NCBI GenBank assembly: GCA_031278025.1 | Contig: JAITLF010000120.1 | Location: 1-16,324 of the forward strand | Length of the DNA: 16,324 bases | Source: Treponema sp. | Lineage (GTDB): Bacteria; Spirochaetota; Spirochaetia; Treponematales; Breznakiellaceae | Direction of reading: 5' to 3' | In this document: positions 7,705-14,765 of the stretch, piece by piece | How positions within the stretch are numbered: position 1 is the stretch's first letter | Layout: each line of letters starts with the position of its first letter | Made by a program: the position numbers and the translations under genes | Notes under the pieces: generated by a model | Database searches by the model: none | Seen by the model: the letters and a program-made list of their open reading frames with translations, nothing else | Told to the model about the DNA's origin: nothing

Positions 7705-8430
7705 TTATGGAGGGCTTCCACCCAGGGCCGCAAGAAGCCGCGCCTCAAGGTGGCTGGGGGCTGCTCTTCCGCTCACCTTTTCATCAAACACCACCCCTCG
7801 CGGGGGCTTCCCCAGGACGATGATACGCCGCCCCAGGTAAACCGCTTCCCGCGGATCATGCGTAACGGCAATAAGAAGGCGGCTTTCCGTTTCAAGGAGC
7901 GCAAGAATCATGTCCATGAGTTCCCGCCTAAGGGGGATGTCCAGGGACTGGAAAGGCTCGTCCATAAAAATGGCCGGGGCGGGAAAGGCAAAGGCCCTGG
8001 CGATGGAAACCCGTTGCCGCTCGCCGCCTGAAAGTTCCTCCGGCAGGGCGCCGGCTTTGTCCCCTAACGACACAAGGTCTAAAAAGCGCCGGGCCCGGTC
8101 TTCGGCCTTCACCAGCCGCCGCTTAATGGGGAGGATCACATTGTCAAGCGCCGTCATCCAGGGGAGGAGCCGGGGTTCTTGAAACACAAAGGAAGCGGAA
8201 GGGGCTGCTTCTATGGGGGAAGGCGGCGCGTCATGCTGCCCAGCGCCGGGTCCGGGCCGCAAAAGCCCCGCCAGCAGTCTAAGGAGCGTTGTCTTGCCGC
8301 ATCCCGACGGCCCCAGGATGACTGCCGGGGAGTCCTCCTCCAGGTTCAAAGAAAAATTTTCGAACAGGGGAGTATCCGTAAAGCTGAAGGTGAGGTTTTT
8401 GATGGAAAGTTTGATTGCCGGGGGGGTCAT
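7705..8430 (-). CDS. ABC transporter ATP-binding protein, NitT/TauT type
   Basis: A 241-residue ATPase that powers the adjacent importer. All motifs are present: Walker A GPSGCGKTTLL, Q-loop FQEPRLLPW, signature LSGGERQR, Walker B AIFMDEP and the switch histidine in THDPREA. The sequence resembles SsuB/TauB-type ATPases. The ATG at 8430 overlaps the permease stop in the form ATGA, so translation is coupled. It is the last gene of the operon and its stop lies seven bases from the palindromic array, which could act as the transcript end. Substrate is not shown by the sequence. Confidence 0.92.
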   Translation of the reverse strand: MTPPAIKLSIKNLTFSFTDTPLFENFSLNLEEDSPAVILGPSGCGKTTLLRLLAGLLRPGPGAGQHDAPPSPIEAAPSASFVFQEPRLLPWMTALDNVILPIKRRLVKAEDRARRFLDLVSLGDKAGALPEELSGGERQRVSIARAFAFPAPAIFMDEPFQSLDIPLRRELMDMILALLETESRLLIAVTHDPREAVYLGRRIIVLGKPPRGVVFDEKVSGRAAPSHLEARLLAALGGSPP

Positions 8431-9236
8431 GGGCGGCGGCTTCCGCCCGGTTCACGCGATTTTCCGGTCCGCGGGATCGCCTTCCGTACGAATCGCAAGA
8501 ACGCCGTTACCAGGGTTTGGGAAAGGGCGGCGGCGATCACCGCGGCGGCGGTCCAGGCAAAGAGTTCCGGGGTCTCTAGCCGGGCTTTGGCGTTCTGCAT
8601 GCCTGTTCCCAGGGCGCTGAGGGGCTGGACCAGGACCTCGGCGGCCACTACCACCTTCCAGCAGAGGGACAGGGAACTCATCAGGCCGCCTAAAATAAAG
8701 GGCAGGATCGCCGGAAGGTAGAGGTTCAGCAGGGCGCCGCCCGGGGGTATGCGGTAGACGGCGAAAAGCTCTTTATGGCCGGCGTCCACCCCCCGTACCC
8801 CCGCGATGGTGTTGGCGGCCATCACCGGAAAGACCATGAGGAACGCGGTAAACACCGGGGTCCGTTCCTGCCCAAACCAGAGAAAGGCGATGAGGATCAC
8901 CGACATGACCGGGGTGGCGGATATGACGGTAAAGAGGGGCTTTAAGAAGAAGCCGGCCCGCTTGTCAAGGCCGGCGGCTATTCCGGCCAGGATGCCTAAC
9001 GGCGCGGCAATGGCTACTCCTGCAAGTACCCGCAGGAAACTGGAAAAGAGGGCGTACAAAAAGCGTTCGGTTCTGATGAGGGCGAGAAACTCGTCCGCTA
9101 CTTGCATGGGGCCGGGCAGGAGGAGGGAGCTGCCGAAAAAGCGGGCGCCTCCCTCCCAGCAGGCCAAAAGGCAGAGGATGCCCGGCAGCGTCCAGAGAAC
9201 TGGCCGCTGCCGTCCGCGAAGCTCCTGTCGGGCCAT
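8427..9236 (-). CDS. ABC transporter permease, NitT/TauT type
   Basis: A 269-residue inner-membrane permease of the SsuC/TauC kind. About six hydrophobic helices are visible, beginning at VLWTLPGILCLLACWEG. The central region contains the EAA-type coupling loop (around GHKELFAVYRIPPGGALLN), where the ATPase docks, and VVVAAEVLV as in SsuC homologues. The ATG at 9236 overlaps the stop codon of the binding-protein gene by one base (TAATG), and its 3' end overlaps the ATPase start by four bases. That arrangement fits a single translationally coupled operon. Confidence 0.9.
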   Translation of the reverse strand: MARQELRGRQRPVLWTLPGILCLLACWEGGARFFGSSLLLPGPMQVADEFLALIRTERFLYALFSSFLRVLAGVAIAAPLGILAGIAAGLDKRAGFFLKPLFTVISATPVMSVILIAFLWFGQERTPVFTAFLMVFPVMAANTIAGVRGVDAGHKELFAVYRIPPGGALLNLYLPAILPFILGGLMSSLSLCWKVVVAAEVLVQPLSALGTGMQNAKARLETPELFAWTAAAVIAAALSQTLVTAFLRFVRKAIPRTGKSREPGGSRRP

Positions 9237-10198
9237 TACCAGTAAAACGTGTTCCCCGGCAGGACACCGCCTATGGATTCGGGGGCGTATTCCAGGAAGG
9301 TGCGGAACAGGGCTTCGATTGCGGGACGGGCTTCCCGCGCGGGAATAAACACGTAGTTGCTTTTGGGAATGGCCGCACTGACTACGGCGGCCCGAAGCCC
9401 CAGATCGTGTTTTTCAACCAGGGCGCCGGCTTCGGCGGGATGGGACCGCACCCATTCGGTGGAGGAACGGTACTCGGCCAGGATTGCCCGGATCGCATCG
9501 GGCCGCTCCCGTGCAAATTCGGCGTTTACCACCAGGGCGGTCATGGGGTAATTGGCGCTGCCCCCGGCGCGTACCCATTCGGCCTGAATGTCCCCCACCG
9601 TGCGCAGGTCCTTCCGTCCGGTCAAGGCCATCGTGGCAAAGGGTTCGGGGAGGATGGCCAGGGAGACGCGCCCGGCAATGAGGGACTGGGCTATCTCCGG
9701 GTAGGCCAGCGTATAATTCAGCCTGACATCCCCGCCCGGCTTTAACCCCTTGGATGTGAGGATGCGGCGGAACACATAGTCCGGGGTAGCCCCCTGGCCG
9801 GCTACTTCCACGGTCTTACCCTTAAGGTCCTCAATGCGGGTAATGGCGGGGTCCGAGGTAAGGAGGCTCAACATCCCGGCCCCTACGACGGCGGCGATCT
9901 GAATGTCCCGTCCGGACGAGGCGATCTTGGCCGCTACATTCGGCGGGAGTATGCCGATCCTGGCTTCTCCGGCGATGAATTTCGCCGCCACAAGGTCCGC
10001 CTGGGCTAGGGCTTCAGCTTTGATTTGGAGGCCCGTAACCTGGGGCGGGTTCTCAAAGAGCCGGATCATACCTACTCCCGAAGGCCCCCGTATTGAATAG
10101 ATCGTTAGGGGCATTGCGGAAGATTGGGAAAAACCTGCGCCGGCGGCGAATACTGCCAGCGCGCACAGAAATACGATTGGTAAATGTTTGTTTTGCAT
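9236..10198 (-). CDS. ABC transporter substrate-binding protein, SsuA/NMT1-like
   Basis: About 320 residues. An N-terminal signal peptide (LPIVFLCALAVFAAGAGF) precedes a two-lobed binding protein of the SsuA/NMT1 type. Typical features are LAQADLVAAKFIAGEARIGI, IEDLKGKTVEVAGQGATPDY and RVSLAILPEPFATMAL. No lipobox cysteine is visible, so the protein would be soluble in the periplasm or held by its uncleaved signal. The start is unclear: ATG at 10198 gives a compact signal peptide, while ATG at 10213 adds five residues; neither has a clear ribosome site. As first gene of the importer operon it defines the substrate, which could be a sulfonate, nitrate, thiamine precursor or other small organic molecule; nothing nearby decides it. 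Confidence 0.88.
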   Translation of the reverse strand: MQNKHLPIVFLCALAVFAAGAGFSQSSAMPLTIYSIRGPSGVGMIRLFENPPQVTGLQIKAEALAQADLVAAKFIAGEARIGILPPNVAAKIASSGRDIQIAAVVGAGMLSLLTSDPAITRIEDLKGKTVEVAGQGATPDYVFRRILTSKGLKPGGDVRLNYTLAYPEIAQSLIAGRVSLAILPEPFATMALTGRKDLRTVGDIQAEWVRAGGSANYPMTALVVNAEFARERPDAIRAILAEYRSSTEWVRSHPAEAGALVEKHDLGLRAAVVSAAIPKSNYVFIPAREARPAIEALFRTFLEYAPESIGGVLPGNTFYW

Positions 10199-10304
10199 AA
10201 CACTATGATACATAAACGAATATTTTTTTACTAGTAGCTACGCCATTTCCCGCGGGGCGAGCGCATTAAACATTCTTGGGGAACAGCCGCCGCAGGTTCC
10301 CTTA

Positions 10305-10320
10305 CCGCCGCCGGCGGCGG
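10305..10320. repeat. 16-bp perfect GC palindrome in a 400-bp intergenic region
   Basis: CCGCCGCC is followed directly by GGCGGCGG. It belongs to the gene-free interval 10199-10603 between the divergent importer operon and the nuclease gene. The part 10264-10440 is GC-rich low-complexity sequence; its frames give Gly-rich or Pro/Arg-rich text that I do not accept as a gene. Confidence 0.4.
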
Positions 10321-10441
10321 CAACAGCGCCTCGCCAGACTTCATCATGATGTCCGGCGCGGTTTCTGGCGGCGGTACCGGCGGTACTACCGGCAACTGAC
10401 GGCGGCGGGGCCTGCGGCGTGTAACCACGAGTTTACGGCGT

Positions 10442-10520
10442 GCAAAACCGGGTTTTTGCGCCGCGCAAATCCAGGTTTCTGATCGGAAAACCTGGGTTTC
10501 CGATCAAAAAACCGGGGTCC
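10442..10520. repeat. Palindromic tandem array B, about four units, 20-23 bp spacing
   Basis: Four imperfect units are centred on CCGGG, CCAGG, CCTGG and CCGGG, at about 10450, 10473, 10493 and 10514. Each is flanked by A-runs on the left and T-runs on the right, for example AAAACCGGGTTTTT. The third unit is the best: its arms GATCGGAAAACC and GGGTTTCCGATC (10481-10505) are complementary at all but one position. The array lies between divergent genes (importer operon and nuclease gene). Confidence 0.8.
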
Positions 10521-10530
10521 GGCAACACCG

Positions 10531-10566
10531 GAGCCCCGGCGGGGCTCTGCCCCGTACCCCGCCGGG
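10531..10566 (+). promoter_or_regulatory. Two mutually exclusive GC-rich hairpins in the nuclease leader
   Basis: GAGCCCC (10531-10537) can pair with GGGGCTC (10541-10547). Alternatively CCCGGCGGGG (10535-10544) can pair with CCCCGCCGGG (10557-10566), a perfect ten-bp stem. The two structures share bases and cannot form together. They lie 38 bases before the nuclease ATG. A regulatory role is inference; GGGGCTCTGCCCC-type sequences also occur as general repeats in GC-rich genomes. Confidence 0.45.
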
Positions 10567-10603
10567 CCTTTCCATCGCCGCGTTTTCGTGCCAGGGTATC
10601 CCT

Positions 10604-11053
10604 ATGGAAACTCCGCCCGCAGCCCTCAATTCCCCCCTCCCTTTCCTCATCCTCCTGTGCGTCTTCCTGTTCTTCTGTCTCGCGTCCCTCATCATCGGCC
10701 TCCGCCTGGGTATGCGCGCCGGACGGAAACGGGAAGCCGCCGAGTGGGAGGGCCGCAAGGTCAACGCAATCGTCAAGGCCCGGCTCAAGGCGTCCCGTGC
10801 GGTGCTGGGGGGGCTTGTCTCGGAGCAGATGGCGCCCCTTCTGCCGGGCTTCCCCTTTGACCCCGGGGACTGCAGGTTCATCGGGAAGCCGGTAGACTTC
10901 CTCGTCTTTAAGGGGATGAACCAAAAGGCCATCACCGAGGTGGTCTTTCTGGAGGTAAAAAGCGGTTCCGGGCGGTCCTTAACCGGCCAGGAGAAACGCC
11001 TGCGGGACGTAATCCGGGCGGGAAAGGTTACGTGGGCGGAGTTCGGCGTATAG
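10604..11053 (+). CDS. Membrane-anchored Holliday-junction-resolvase-like endonuclease
   Basis: A 149-residue protein. Residues about 12-35 form one membrane helix (FLILLCVFLFFCLASLIIG), followed by a charged coiled stretch and a small nuclease domain. Key residues are Asp98 in KPVDFLVF and Glu117/Lys119 in FLEVKSGSG, the D...ExK pattern of the restriction-endonuclease-like fold. The text LT-x-x-E-x-x-x-x-x-x-I-x-x-G-K-V-x-W is typical of the family described as related to archaeal Holliday junction resolvase (Endonuc_Holl). The bacterial function is not established to my knowledge. AGGG lies seven bases before the ATG. The M20 peptidase gene follows after 75 bases and may share the transcript. 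Confidence 0.75.
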   Translation: METPPAALNSPLPFLILLCVFLFFCLASLIIGLRLGMRAGRKREAAEWEGRKVNAIVKARLKASRAVLGGLVSEQMAPLLPGFPFDPGDCRFIGKPVDFLVFKGMNQKAITEVVFLEVKSGSGRSLTGQEKRLRDVIRAGKVTWAEFGV

Positions 11054-11128
11054 GAAGCCGGCGGCATCCCGGGGCGCCTGTTAAATTCATCAGGAATTGA
11101 GTATGGTAGCGCGATAAGGAAGGGTTTT

Positions 11129-12385
11129 ATGTACAGGATTGACACTATTGAACGTTGTATCGGGCGTTTTATTGAGGCAAGCGAAGAACTGGCGGTGGAG
11201 TTGGAAACAGAACTCACCAAACGGCCCGCCATTGCCCCGGAATCGGGCGGCGCGGGAGAACTGGACAAATGCGAATTCCTTGCGGGCTGGCTCAGAGCGC
11301 AGGGGATCACCGGGCTGGCACGGTATGACGCCCCGGACGGGCGGGCTTCCGGCGGCGTGCGGCCCAACCTGGAGGCGACCATCCCCGGCAGGTCGGACGC
11401 CCGGCGGCTGTGGATCATGAGCCATCTGGATGTGGTTCCCCCCGGAGAAGCGGCCCTTTGGGAAAGCGATCCCTGGACGGTGGTCCGCAAGGACGACGGG
11501 CCGGGAGCGCGGCTCATAGGCCGGGGGGTGGAGGACAACCAGCAGGGGATCGTTTCTTCGGTGATAGCGGCGTTGGCCCTGGTTAGGGAAAACATCATCC
11601 CGCCCCATACGGTGAAGCTGCTTTTTGTGGCGGACGAGGAAGCGGGGAGCGCCTACGGCATCCTATGGCTCATCAAGAACCGCAGCCTCTTTAGGCCGGA
11701 CGACATGGCCCTCATTCCTGACGGCGGGGATCCCAGGGGAGAGACTATCGAAATCGCCGAGAAAAACCTGCTCTGGGCGCGGTTTGTTACCAAAGGGCGT
11801 CAGGCCCACGGGTCCCGTCCGGATCAGGGGGCCAATGCCCACCTTGCCGGGGCGGACCTTGCGGTACGGCTCCACCGCCGCCTTTCGGAGAAATTTTCGG
11901 ACCGGGACCCCCTCTTTGAGCCGGCTTATTCCACTTTTCAGCCTACCAGGAAAGAGGCGAATGTCCCCAATATCAATACCATTCCGGGCGAGGATGTGTT
12001 CTGTATGGACATGCGCATACTCCCCCGGTACTCCAATAAAACGGTGCTGGCCGAAATCGACCGTATTAAGGCCGAGGTGGAATCTGAATACGGGGTAACC
12101 ATTGCCTACACCCTTCCCCAGCAGGCGGAGTCCAAACCCACTCCCCCGGACACGCCCCTGGTCAAGCTTCTTTCCCAGGCGGTAAAAGAGACCTGCGGAG
12201 TGGAAACCCGGACCATCGGCATAGGAGGCGGGACGGTGGGCGCGGCCCTCCGCAACATAGGTATTCCATCGGCGGTGTGGAGCCGTATGGAAGAGGCAGC
12301 GCACCAGCCCAACGAGTTTGCCCTCATCGGCAATATCCTGGGCAACGCCCAGGTGATGGCCCGCCTGATGATGGCGGAACGGTGA
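11129..12385 (+). CDS. M20-family metallopeptidase/amidohydrolase
   Basis: A 418-residue zinc hydrolase of the ArgE/DapE/dipeptidase superfamily. Metal ligands are visible: His99 and Asp101 in MSHLDVVPPG, the bridging Asp136 in GRGVEDNQQG, the catalytic base and ligand pair Glu170-Glu171 in VADEEAGS, Asp198 in IPDGGD, and a late His in EEAAHQPNEF near residue 399. A lid domain lies between about 215 and 330 (KGRQAHGSRPDQGANAHLAG). Members hydrolyse di- or tripeptides or N-acyl amino acids; the exact substrate is unknown, although GRGVEDNQQG is typical of the DapE-like peptidases annotated as M20 metallo-hydrolases. AAGGAAGG stands ahead of the ATG with good spacing. The protein is probably cytoplasmic, since no signal peptide is seen. 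Confidence 0.9.
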   Translation: MYRIDTIERCIGRFIEASEELAVELETELTKRPAIAPESGGAGELDKCEFLAGWLRAQGITGLARYDAPDGRASGGVRPNLEATIPGRSDARRLWIMSHLDVVPPGEAALWESDPWTVVRKDDGPGARLIGRGVEDNQQGIVSSVIAALALVRENIIPPHTVKLLFVADEEAGSAYGILWLIKNRSLFRPDDMALIPDGGDPRGETIEIAEKNLLWARFVTKGRQAHGSRPDQGANAHLAGADLAVRLHRRLSEKFSDRDPLFEPAYSTFQPTRKEANVPNINTIPGEDVFCMDMRILPRYSNKTVLAEIDRIKAEVESEYGVTIAYTLPQQAESKPTPPDTPLVKLLSQAVKETCGVETRTIGIGGGTVGAALRNIGIPSAVWSRMEEAAHQPNEFALIGNILGNAQVMARLMMAER

Positions 12386-12421
12386 GGAACGGAGAATTGC
12401 ACTCGATCCGGGCGCGGAGCT

Positions 12422-12450
12422 TTACATTTTTTTCGTTTTTTGTTAGGTTG
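12422..12450 (+). promoter_or_regulatory. Possible promoter of rpmB
   Basis: TTTACA, 17 T-rich bases and TAGGTT resemble a sigma-70 promoter with a poor -10 box. They lie about 60 bases before the rpmB ATG in a T-rich tract. The same T-rich tract might instead end the transcript of the upstream peptidase gene, although no strong hairpin precedes it. Confidence 0.25.
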
Positions 12451-12507
12451 TCTTCTCTTAATTTGAACAAAGTAACTCCGAAAGGAAGGCTATAAGGAAG
12501 GTTTATT

Positions 12508-12699
12508 ATGTCACGGACGTGCGATATTTGTGGAAAGCATACGATCACCGGGAATTCGGTGAGCCACGCGAAAAACCATACCCGCCGTACCTGGAAGCCG
12601 AATCTGAAGAAGATAAAAACAAAGGTGGAGGGGACAACCATTAAGCTGAAGATCTGTACCCGCTGCCTTAAAAGTGATTTTGTCACCAAGAAGGTTTAA
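12508..12699 (+). CDS. rpmB: 50S ribosomal protein L28
   Basis: A 63-residue large-subunit protein. It begins MSRTCDICGK and contains the L28 signature GNSVSHAKNHTRRTWKPNL. The four-cysteine zinc-binding version is present, with Cys5 and Cys8 near the start and Cys50 and Cys53 in ICTRCLK. AAGGAAGG precedes the ATG. Its 3' end overlaps the convergent metallo-hydrolase gene by 17 bases, so neither gene has room for its own terminator between them. It stands alone and not beside rpmG, which is common for L28 genes. Confidence 0.97.
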   Translation: MSRTCDICGKHTITGNSVSHAKNHTRRTWKPNLKKIKTKVEGTTIKLKICTRCLKSDFVTKKV

Positions 12700-13498
12700 G
12701 TTCCAGTTCCAGGCCGTCATACGCGGGCCCGATAAAAAAATCCGTTAATCCCCATTTTTCCTGAAAAACCCGGCAGTATTCTTCAATTGCCCGGTGGCTG
12801 TTGTTGTGGGCCAGGTGGGTTAGGTATATCCGCCGGGCTTGCAGGGCCAGCGCTGTTTCCAGGGCTTCGTTAAAAGAGAAGTGAGTCGGATGGGGCTCTT
12901 CTCTCAAGGCGCCGATAATGAGGATTTCCGGACGGGTTATCAGGGCGGAGGATCGGGGAGGAAGGGCGCTGACATCGGTCAGGTAGACTGCCGCGCCGGA
13001 TGTTCCGGTCTCGGTGATTTTCCACCCTAAAATGTCCAGAACGCCATGTTTTACCGGTACGGGGGTAACGGCGAGGCGGCCTATATGCAGGGGCCCGGCG
13101 GCTACGCCGGGAAGTATGTGGGGCTTGCCGCCGCCCGGCTGGGTTTGCCGGAAAATGTATGAAAACCGTTCCTTCAATTCTTCAATGGTCAGGCGATCCC
13201 CGTATACCGGGAGGGGGCTTCCCCTGGTGAGGGAACGCAGGTCGTCAAGGCCGTGGAGGTGGTCGGCGTGGGGATGGGTCAGAAGGACTGCGTCCAGGCG
13301 GGTAATTCCCGCGCTAAGGGCCTGGAGCCTGAATTCAGGGCCCGTGTCTATCACGAGCCGTTCCCCCGCGTTTCCCATGATGTAGAGGGAAGCCCGCATG
13401 CGCTGGTCGCGGGAGTCGGCGGACCGGCAAACCGGACAGCCGCAGCCTATAGCCGGGACCCCGTTGGACGTACCGGATCCCAAGATGACGAGCCTCAC
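12683..13498 (-). CDS. PhnP-like MBL-fold metallo-hydrolase
   Basis: A 271-residue metallo-beta-lactamase-fold phosphodiesterase-like enzyme. The start MRLVILGSGTSNGVPAIGCG, followed by the cysteine cluster C19-x-C21-x-x-C24, and the metal motif THPHADHLHGLDD (His75, His77, Asp79, His80) are typical of the PhnP/ribonuclease Z-like branch. Later ligands are probably the His in PVKHGV, the Asp in YLTDVS and the His in THLAHNN. PhnP cleaves cyclic ribose phosphates in phosphonate use, but no phn gene is near, so a general cyclic-phosphodiester role is equally possible. The GTG start at 13498 overlaps the tsaD stop codon as GTGA, so it is translationally coupled to tsaD. Confidence 0.9.
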   Translation of the reverse strand: MRLVILGSGTSNGVPAIGCGCPVCRSADSRDQRMRASLYIMGNAGERLVIDTGPEFRLQALSAGITRLDAVLLTHPHADHLHGLDDLRSLTRGSPLPVYGDRLTIEELKERFSYIFRQTQPGGGKPHILPGVAAGPLHIGRLAVTPVPVKHGVLDILGWKITETGTSGAAVYLTDVSALPPRSSALITRPEILIIGALREEPHPTHFSFNEALETALALQARRIYLTHLAHNNSHRAIEEYCRVFQEKWGLTDFFIGPAYDGLELELKPSW

Positions 13499-14556
13499 GG
13501 ATACTTTCTTTTAAACGCTTTAACCCTGGCGGAAGCGGTAACGGTTACGGGGGAACGATCTCCCCGGCTCAAGTATTGATACCCCAGGCCGGCGATCATG
13601 GCGCCGTTATCCCCGCAGAATTCCAGGGGAGGAAAGACGCAGCGGATATCCCTCCGCGCCGCCAGGCGGGACCGCAGGAGGGAATTGGCCGCAGCCCCGC
13701 CTCCCGCAACTACCGTGGCAAGCCCCGTATCCTCAACGGCCCGGAACAGGCCCCGCAGGAGTATTTCTATCGCGGTCTTCTGAAACGAGGCGGCGATGTC
13801 TGCTTTTTCGTTTTCCCCTGACGCGGGTTTAACCCGGAACTGTTCCAACTGGTTTATCACCGCCGTCTTGAGCCCCGAATACGAAAGATCGCAGCGGTGT
13901 GAAACTTCGTTTGTTGAAACGCCGTTCTTTTTATAGAGGTTCGGCATGGGGAAGCGGAAAGCGCCGCTGTCGCCGGTCTTTGCCAAGTTGTCTATCACCG
14001 CCCCTCCCGGATACCCGAAACCGTAGTGTTTGGCTACCTTGTCAAAAGCCTCGCCTAAGGCGTCGTCAATGGTGGTTCCCAGAACGGTGATGTCGTCGAA
14101 ATTGTCCGCACGGCAGATGATGCTATGCCCGCCTGATACCAAAAGCCCCAGGAACGGATAGGCCGCCGGTTCTTCCGCCCGGCCCGGTACGGCAAGACGG
14201 GGGGCGTACAGGTGGGCCAGCATGTGGTCCAGCGCGATAAAGGGAAGGTCCCTTGCCCAGGCAAAGGCTTTGGCAAAATTCAAGCCCACCAGCAGGGAAC
14301 CCAGAAGCCCCGGCTGGGCGGCGGCGGCGACTCCGTCTATACCGCCAGGCTCCAGGCCGGCATCCCCCAGGGCCTTCCCAACGACATCCAGGATCCACTC
14401 CGTATGCATACGGCTTGCCAGTTCCGGAACCACCCCGTTATAGACCGCGTGTACGGGAATCTGAGTAGCCACCACGTTAGACAGAACCTCCCGCCCGTCC
14501 CTGACCACCGCAGCCGCGCACTCATCGCAGGAAGTCTCAATCCCTAAAACGTTCAT
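13495..14556 (-). CDS. tsaD: tRNA N6-threonylcarbamoyladenosine transferase TsaD
   Basis: A 353-residue protein of the Kae1/TsaD family that, with TsaB and TsaE, transfers the threonylcarbamoyl group to A37 of ANN-decoding tRNAs. Motifs are GIETSCDE at the N-terminus, NGVVPELASRMH near 40-51, QPGLLGSLLVG near 81-91, the metal-binding His111 and His115 in DHMLAHLYA, LLVSGGHS near 138-145, and the C-terminal Asp in FCGDNGAMIAG. Length is normal. The ATG at 14556 overlaps the stop of a 26-codon ORF as ATGA and has its own GGGGA six bases or so upstream. The downstream hydrolase gene is also coupled. TsaB and TsaE genes are not in the window. Confidence 0.97.
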   Translation of the reverse strand: MNVLGIETSCDECAAAVVRDGREVLSNVVATQIPVHAVYNGVVPELASRMHTEWILDVVGKALGDAGLEPGGIDGVAAAAQPGLLGSLLVGLNFAKAFAWARDLPFIALDHMLAHLYAPRLAVPGRAEEPAAYPFLGLLVSGGHSIICRADNFDDITVLGTTIDDALGEAFDKVAKHYGFGYPGGAVIDNLAKTGDSGAFRFPMPNLYKKNGVSTNEVSHRCDLSYSGLKTAVINQLEQFRVKPASGENEKADIAASFQKTAIEILLRGLFRAVEDTGLATVVAGGGAAANSLLRSRLAARRDIRCVFPPLEFCGDNGAMIAGLGYQYLSRGDRSPVTVTASARVKAFKRKYP

Positions 14557-14633
14557 ATATAATCCCCGATAATATAATCCCCGATAAAACCCTCATCTAA
14601 ATCCTGTTCCTTCGCCGGAAGCCAATCCGCCAT
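14553..14633 (-). CDS. Small ORF (26 codons) coupled to tsaD
   Basis: It begins MADWLPAKEQDLDEG and ends with GDY repeated. The case for translation is the ribosome site: AAGGAGG (14639-14645) sits five bases before the ATG, the best site in this half of the window. Its TGA overlaps the tsaD ATG, so ribosomes ending here could restart on tsaD. A perfect 15-bp tandem duplication (14558-14572 and 14573-14587) adds five codons and repeats the GGGGATTATA that precedes tsaD. From memory, MADW-x-P-type beginnings occur in longer treponemal hypothetical proteins, so this may be a truncated copy reused as a leader; I could not check that. It has no membrane segment and no known function. Confidence 0.5.
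   Translation of the reverse strand: MADWLPAKEQDLDEGFIGDYIIGDYI
14558..14587. repeat. 15-bp perfect tandem duplication at the tsaD start
   Basis: TATAATCCCCGATAA occurs twice in direct succession on the plus strand. On the coding strand this duplicates the presumed GGGGA ribosome site ahead of tsaD. Confidence 0.9.
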
Positions 14634-14663
14634 AGTTTCCTCCTTATGGAAAACTATAAAATT

Positions 14664-14740
14664 CCAGGAAACCGGGTTTCCTGACAGGAAACCGGATTTC
14701 CTGACAAAAAACCGCTCTTTCCCGACGGGAAACCGCTCAT
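14664..14740. repeat. Palindromic tandem array C, about four units, 20-21 bp spacing
   Basis: The motif GAAACCG (AAAACCG in one unit) recurs at 14668, 14688, 14708 and 14729. The first unit contains the perfect dyad GGAAACCGGGTTTCC; the second is almost the same (one base different), and the third and fourth are increasingly degenerate. The core is close to that of array B. It lies between the deacetylase stop (14766) and the strong ribosome site of the small ORF before tsaD, so any promoter for that operon overlaps or adjoins it. Confidence 0.8.
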
Positions 14741-14765
14741 ACAAAACGCTCATATCGAATCCGCC

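Noticed and set aside
7487..7840. Open frames through array A giving GISPVVP, RGYPPWF or GDIPRGS heptads
   Set aside because: Several frames on both strands are open at once for the same reason, and these run into the ABC ATPase gene in the wrong strand or frame.
10264..10440. Gly-rich or Pro-rich protein tail between the importer operon and array B
   Set aside because: Each frame gives low-complexity text with no start, ribosome site or motif; GC-rich palindromic DNA explains it.
10504..11598. 364-codon minus-strand frame opposite the nuclease and peptidase genes
   Set aside because: Its product is Ser/Arg/Pro-rich without recognisable motifs, while the plus strand encodes two proteins with clear catalytic signatures.
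12386..12440. Intrinsic terminator after the M20 peptidase gene
   Set aside because: T-runs are present but the only hairpin (TCCG/CGGA) has four pairs and does not adjoin them.
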